From an uncultured Bacteroidales bacterium (lineage in GTDB: Bacteria > Bacteroidota > Bacteroidia > Bacteroidales > Bacteroidaceae), in assembly GCA_902779535.1 (NCBI GenBank), contig CACZBX010000001.1, forward strand, positions 1-64,000: a stretch of DNA of 64,000 bases. Reading direction: 5' to 3'. Of this stretch, positions 60,428 through 64,000 are shown piece after piece (the first letter of the stretch is position 1; every line of letters starts with the position of its first letter). Position numbers and translations under genes: made by a program. The notes beneath the pieces were generated by a model, which saw only the letters and a list, made by a program, of their open reading frames with translations, did no database searches and had not been told where the DNA came from.

Positions 60428-61228
60428 ATGGATTGGTTAGAAGCTTTGATCCTTGGAATCATCCAAGGCTTGACAGAATATTTACCTGTTAGCAGTAGTG
60501 GACATTTAGCAATCGGCTCTGCCTTGTTCGGCATTCAGGGTGAGGATAATCTTACCTTCACCATCGCCGTACATGTTGCAACCGTACTGAGCACGTTGGT
60601 CATTCTCTGGAAAGAGGTTGAATGGTTGTTCCGTGGGTTCTTCAAATTCAAGATGAACGCAGAGATGAAATACATCATCAACATTCTTATCTCAATGATT
60701 CCTATTGGCATTGTAGGCCTTTTCTTCAAAGATGAGGTAGAACAAATCTTTGGTTCGGGCTTGTTTATCGTTGGACTGATGCTCTTACTGACAGCCTCGC
60801 TCCTTGCTTTTTCGTATTATGCCAAGCCACGTATCAAGGAAGAAATCAGCAAGAAGGATGCATTCATCATCGGTATTGCACAAGCATGTGCCGTGATGCC
60901 GGGACTTTCACGCTCAGGAAGTACGATTGCAACCGGATTGATGTTAGGCAACAAAAAGGAGAAACTGGCTCAGTTCTCCTTCTTGATGGTGATCCCTCCT
61001 ATTCTTGGAGAAGCATTGCTGGATGGGATGAAGATAGTGAAAGGTGCAACTGAAGGATCTACCGATATTTCTATTACAGCACTCATCGTTGGTTTTGTTG
61101 CAGCTTTTGTCTCTGGATGCATTGCCTGCAAATGGATGATCAACATTGTCAAGAGAGGTAAGTTGATCTACTTCGCACTCTATTGTGCTATCGTGGGATT
61201 GATCACACTTGTTTGTTCATTAATATGA
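60428..61228 (+). CDS. uppP: Undecaprenyl-diphosphatase UppP (BacA)
   Basis: A 266-residue polytopic inner-membrane enzyme that dephosphorylates undecaprenyl diphosphate to recycle the lipid carrier of cell-wall synthesis; extra copies give bacitracin tolerance. Both catalytic signatures are present: [16 protein letters not shown] near residues 15-30 (with the Glu and the Ser/His) and [13 protein letters not shown] near 158-170 (with the key Arg). It lies 11 nt after the DUF3098 gene and 6 nt before truB. Confidence 0.95.
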   Translation: MDWLEALILGIIQGLTEYLPVSSSGHLAIGSALFGIQGEDNLTFTIAVHVATVLSTLVILWKEVEWLFRGFFKFKMNAEMKYIINILISMIPIGIVGLFFKDEVEQIFGSGLFIVGLMLLLTASLLAFSYYAKPRIKEEISKKDAFIIGIAQACAVMPGLSRSGSTIATGLMLGNKKEKLAQFSFLMVIPPILGEALLDGMKIVKGATEGSTDISITALIVGFVAAFVSGCIACKWMINIVKRGKLIYFALYCAIVGLITLVCSLI

Positions 61229-61234
61229 TTTCGA

Positions 61235-61948
61235 ATGAATTTCATTGAAGGAGAAGTTCTATACTTTGACAAACCACTGAAGTGGACATCGTTCGCTGTT
61301 GTCAACAAGGTAAGGTATCTACTCAGCAAAAAACTAGGTATCAAAAAAATCAAGGTTGGTCATGCAGGTACACTCGACCCACTTGCTACAGGGATAATGA
61401 TTATTTGCACAGGCAAGGCCACAAAGCGAATTGAAGAGTTTCAGTATCATACAAAAGAATATGTAGCGACCCTGTGCTTGGGAGCAACCACTCCTTCGTA
61501 TGATCTGGAAAAAGAGATTGATGCCACTTATCCAACCGAACATATTACTCGCGAACTTGTTGAGGAGACTTTGAAAAAGTTTGTTGGTACCATCGAACAG
61601 ATCCCACCCTCTTTTTCTGCCTGTAAGATTAGTGGAGAACGTGCTTACGAACTGGCGAGAAAGGGAGAAGAGGTGAACTTGAAACCGAAGACCCTGGTGA
61701 TTGACGAGATTGAACTGCTCGATTATCAGTTGCCAACAATACAAATCCGCGTTGTCTGCAGTAAAGGGACATATATCCGCGCTTTGGCTAGAGACATCGG
61801 TGAAGCATTACACAGCGGAGCCCATTTGACAGGGTTGATTCGTACACGTGTGGGCAATATACGCTTGTCCGACTGCCTACAGGTCGACTCGTTTGCTGAA
61901 TGGTTAGATCAGCAAGAAATAGAACTCCCGAAAAAAGAAAATGCTTAA
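61235..61948 (+). CDS. truB: tRNA pseudouridine-55 synthase TruB
   Basis: A 237-residue enzyme making pseudouridine at U55 in the T loop of tRNAs. The catalytic Asp lies in GHAGTLDPLATGIM. Other marks are KPLKWTSFAVVNKVR at the N-terminus, PPSFSACKISGERAYELAR and CSKGTYIRALARDIGE. The C-terminal PUA-like domain is short, as in other Bacteroidetes. It belongs to the ftsX-uppP-truB run; queA has its own promoter. Confidence 0.95.
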   Translation: MNFIEGEVLYFDKPLKWTSFAVVNKVRYLLSKKLGIKKIKVGHAGTLDPLATGIMIICTGKATKRIEEFQYHTKEYVATLCLGATTPSYDLEKEIDATYPTEHITRELVEETLKKFVGTIEQIPPSFSACKISGERAYELARKGEEVNLKPKTLVIDEIELLDYQLPTIQIRVVCSKGTYIRALARDIGEALHSGAHLTGLIRTRVGNIRLSDCLQVDSFAEWLDQQEIELPKKENA

Positions 61949-61985
61949 TTTACAAATGATTTAGGTTTTCTTAACGCAGTACGTC

Positions 61986-62017
61986 TTGACAACCCCTTGT
62001 TTCATGTTGTATTTTTG
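61986..62017 (+). promoter_or_regulatory. Promoter of queA-folK
   Basis: TTG (61986-61988), 21-nt spacer, TATTTTTG (62010-62017), 62 nt before the ATG. Confidence 0.65.
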
Positions 62018-62079
62018 CACCATATTTCATTTTGCTTCTCATGAACGAATGAGTAGCCTCTTTTCAAAACAATAGGTAT

Positions 62080-63135
62080 ATGAAACTTTCACAATTCAAA
62101 TTCAAACTGCCAGAAAACAAAATCGCTTTATATCCGGCACGTTACAGAGATGAATGCAAACTAATGGTCATTCACAAGTCAACAGGCGAAATCGAACACA
62201 AAACATTCAAAGATATTATCAATTATTTCGACGATAAAGATGTCTTTGTATTTAACGATACAAAGGTTTTCCCTGCACGCCTCTATGGAAACAAAGAAAA
62301 AACCGGTGCACGCATTGAGGTTTTCCTGCTTCGTGAATTGAATGAACAGTTCAGACTATGGGATGTTCTGGTTGATCCGGCACGTAAAATCCGTATTGGA
62401 AATAAGTTATACTTTGGTGAAAATGATTCCATGGTTGCCGAAGTGATTGACAATACCACATCTCGTGGCCGTACCTTGCGTTTCTTATACGATGGTCCGC
62501 ACGATGAATTCAAAAAAGCCCTCTATGAACTGGGTGAACCACCATTGCCTACATTCATTAAACGAAACGTAGAAGAAGAAGATGCTGAGCGTTTCCAAAC
62601 GATCTTTGCCAAGAACGAAGGAGCCGTTACTGCTCCGACCGCCGGTCTTCATTTCAGTCGCGAACTGATGAAGCGTATGGAAATTAAAGGTATCAACTTT
62701 GCATACGTCACGCTTCATGCCGGACTGGGCAACTTCCGCGAGATTGACGTAGAAGACCTGACAAAACATAAGATGGATTCCGAACAGATGTTTGTCACGA
62801 AAGAAGCATGCCATGTCGTTAATGAGGCAAAAGATCACGACAGAAATATCTGTGCTGTAGGTACAACCGTTATGCGGGCACTCGAGACTGCAGTTGGTGC
62901 CGATCAACGCTTGAAAGAATATGAAGGTTGGACAAACAAGTTTATCTTCCCTCCTTATCCGTTCTCTTTAGCCAACAGTATGGTCAGCAACTTCCAGTTA
63001 CCATATTCTACCTTGCTGATGTTAACATGTGCATTCGGTGGTTACGAACTGGTGATGAATGCTTACGAAGAAGCTCTTAAAGGCGACTATATGTTTGGAA
63101 CATACGGAGATGCAATGTTGATCCTGAATAAATAA
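62080..63135 (+). CDS. queA: S-adenosylmethionine:tRNA ribosyltransferase-isomerase QueA
   Basis: A 351-residue enzyme that transfers the ribosyl part of SAM to preQ1 at tRNA position 34, giving epoxyqueuosine. The marks are complete: [53 protein letters not shown]-type [13 protein letters not shown], and [12 protein letters not shown]. Length is normal. folK starts 4 nt downstream. Confidence 0.96.
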   Translation: MKLSQFKFKLPENKIALYPARYRDECKLMVIHKSTGEIEHKTFKDIINYFDDKDVFVFNDTKVFPARLYGNKEKTGARIEVFLLRELNEQFRLWDVLVDPARKIRIGNKLYFGENDSMVAEVIDNTTSRGRTLRFLYDGPHDEFKKALYELGEPPLPTFIKRNVEEEDAERFQTIFAKNEGAVTAPTAGLHFSRELMKRMEIKGINFAYVTLHAGLGNFREIDVEDLTKHKMDSEQMFVTKEACHVVNEAKDHDRNICAVGTTVMRALETAVGADQRLKEYEGWTNKFIFPPYPFSLANSMVSNFQLPYSTLLMLTCAFGGYELVMNAYEEALKGDYMFGTYGDAMLILNK

Positions 63136-63139
63136 AGCT

Positions 63140-63604
63140 ATGTCAACTGTTTATCTTGGATTAGGCACTAACTTAGGTGATAAAGAGGTCCAATTGCGAA
63201 CAGCTGTCAACGAAATAGAAAAGCGGATAGGTCGTATTATGATCCTATCCGCTTTTTACACGACTATACCCTGGGGCTTTACTTCTGAACATACCTTTCT
63301 TAATGCAGCCTGTGCTGTAGAAACATCCCTTAATCCGTACGAACTTTTATCTGTCACACAAGATATCGAGAAGAACCTTGGCAGAAAGCATAAATCCGTT
63401 GATCATCATTATGCCGACCGTTGGATTGATATCGACATTCTTTTCTTCGATCAAATCATTATTCATGAAGCAGACTTACAAATTCCACATCCTTTACTGA
63501 CCAAACGTGATTTTGTCCTGAAACCATTGGTAGAGATTGCCCCCGACCTCGTTCATCCAATCAATCATCTTACCATTCGTAAACTTTGGCAAGGAATCAA
63601 TTAA
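63140..63604 (+). CDS. folK: 2-amino-4-hydroxy-6-hydroxymethyldihydropteridine pyrophosphokinase FolK
   Basis: A 154-residue cytoplasmic enzyme that moves pyrophosphate from ATP to the pterin precursor of folate. Signatures are YLGLGTNLGDKEVQLRTAV at the N-terminus and DRWIDIDILFFDQ with the Mg-binding aspartates, then IPHPLLTKRDFVLKPL. It is co-transcribed with queA and ends at a terminator. Confidence 0.95.
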   Translation: MSTVYLGLGTNLGDKEVQLRTAVNEIEKRIGRIMILSAFYTTIPWGFTSEHTFLNAACAVETSLNPYELLSVTQDIEKNLGRKHKSVDHHYADRWIDIDILFFDQIIIHEADLQIPHPLLTKRDFVLKPLVEIAPDLVHPINHLTIRKLWQGIN

Positions 63605-63646
63605 ATGTACCGCCTACGTGGCTCACCTCGTTTTCTTGATAAAATA

Positions 63647-63685
63647 AAAACCCTCCTTCCTAAATATTTTAAGAAGGAGGGTTTT
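63647..63685. terminator. Bidirectional terminator between folK and rubrerythrin
   Basis: Perfect 13-bp stem (63647-63659 with 63673-63685) with A and T runs on the two sides, between convergent genes. Confidence 0.9.
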
Positions 63686-63702
63686 TTAGTAATAACTTTA
63701 AC

Positions 63703-64000
63703 TTAGAAATTGGTCTTTTTTACTTCAAAATAGGCCTGTGGATGCTGACATGCAGGACATTCTGTTGGAGCTTCTTTTCCAACATGGATATAACCACAAT
63801 TTCTGCATTGCCATACCACTTCTTCTTCCTTTTTGAAAGTTGTACCTTCTTCAAGGTTCTTCACAAAAGCTAAGTATCTTTCTTCATGTCCTTTCTCAGC
63901 AATTGCAATACGACGATACATCTCAGCAATTTCTGGGAATCCTTCAGCGTCGGCCACTTCAGCAAAGTGAGGATAAGCCTCTACCCATTCCTCATTCTCG
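63703..64000 (-). CDS. Rubrerythrin, C-terminal part (gene continues beyond the window)
   Basis: The frame is open to the right edge, so the N-terminus lies outside; about 99 codons are visible. They encode the last helix pair of the diiron four-helix bundle (NEEWVEAYPHFAEVADAEGF, with EIAEMYRRIAIAEKGHEERY carrying diiron-type Glu and His residues) and a rubredoxin-like domain with two CxxC knuckles (CRNCGY and CPAC). Rubrerythrins reduce hydrogen peroxide in anaerobes. An apparent start within the window at 63957 is only an internal GTG. Confidence 0.93.
   Translation of the reverse strand, partial: ENEEWVEAYPHFAEVADAEGFPEIAEMYRRIAIAEKGHEERYLAFVKNLEEGTTFKKEEEVVWQCRNCGYIHVGKEAPTECPACQHPQAYFEVKKTNF

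Noticed and set aside
63703..63957. A complete 84-residue protein at the right edge
   Set aside because: The apparent start is an internal GTG; the frame stays open to 64000 and continues to match rubrerythrin, so the gene is cut by the window.

Overview
The window reads as a chromosomal segment of a gut-type Bacteroidetes, most likely order Bacteroidales. The grounds are promoters of the TTTG / TAnnTTTG type before many genes (commonest -7 form TATCTTTG), weak or absent Shine-Dalgarno sequences, dense lipoprotein glycosidases, S41/Tricorn-like protease and HU-family genes, a MurA with Asp in place of the catalytic Cys, and a conserved ftsX-DUF3098-uppP-truB-queA-folK block. No genus or species is claimed.

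Layout. 1-7.8 kb: end of a leucine-rich-repeat protein, then a GH53 endo-galactanase fused to a VOC domain and a GH51 arabinofuranosidase (arabinogalactan breakdown), a cysteine-less TlpA-like lipoprotein with a YifB/ComM ATPase, and a Fic protein with a BRO-like N-terminus. 7.9-9.5 kb: two exported proteins (DUF4468, DUF4886). 9.7-24.7 kb: a corrinoid/tetrapyrrole locus. A BtuF-BtuC-BtuD-type ABC importer on + faces a long - strand operon that starts with a cobalamin riboswitch and encodes a TonB receptor, a CbiK-like chelatase lipoprotein, a second TonB receptor and fused cobalamin-ring enzymes (CbiH-CbiC, CbiE-CbiT, CbiG-CbiF, CbiJ-CbiD). 24.8-26.1 kb: a non-coding block of nested hairpin repeats around an HU-family gene.

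26.3-36.1 kb (-): six-hairpin glycosidase, murB, murA, GH78 rhamnosidase, GH2 glucuronidase-like enzyme and SGNH esterase, tightly packed so that two essential peptidoglycan genes appear co-transcribed with carbohydrate-degrading enzymes. 36.3-37.2 kb: an AT-rich island with a frameshifted small lipoprotein and an orphan lipoprotein. 37.3-41.6 kb (-): heparinase-like lyase and GH95. 41.6-42.6 kb: non-coding, with two further copies of the hairpin repeat. 42.7-47.3 kb (+): two GH92 enzymes, the first with Gln where the catalytic acid is expected. 47.3-50.6 kb: DUF4332 protein and a GH2 beta-galactosidase with a structured leader.

50.6-55.9 kb (-): Tricorn-like S41 protease followed by GT4 and GT2 glycosyltransferases. 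56.0 kb: tRNA-Gln. 56.1-63.6 kb: housekeeping genes (miaB, a methyltransferase, ftsX, DUF3098, uppP, truB, queA, folK), then the C-terminal part of a rubrerythrin running off the right edge.

The most unusual signals are the multi-hairpin repeat family (five copies at two sites, with paired base changes in a stem), the chelatase lipoprotein between two TonB receptors under B12 control, the GH53-VOC fusion, the GH92 pair with an acid substitution, and the murB-murA pair inside a glycosidase operon.
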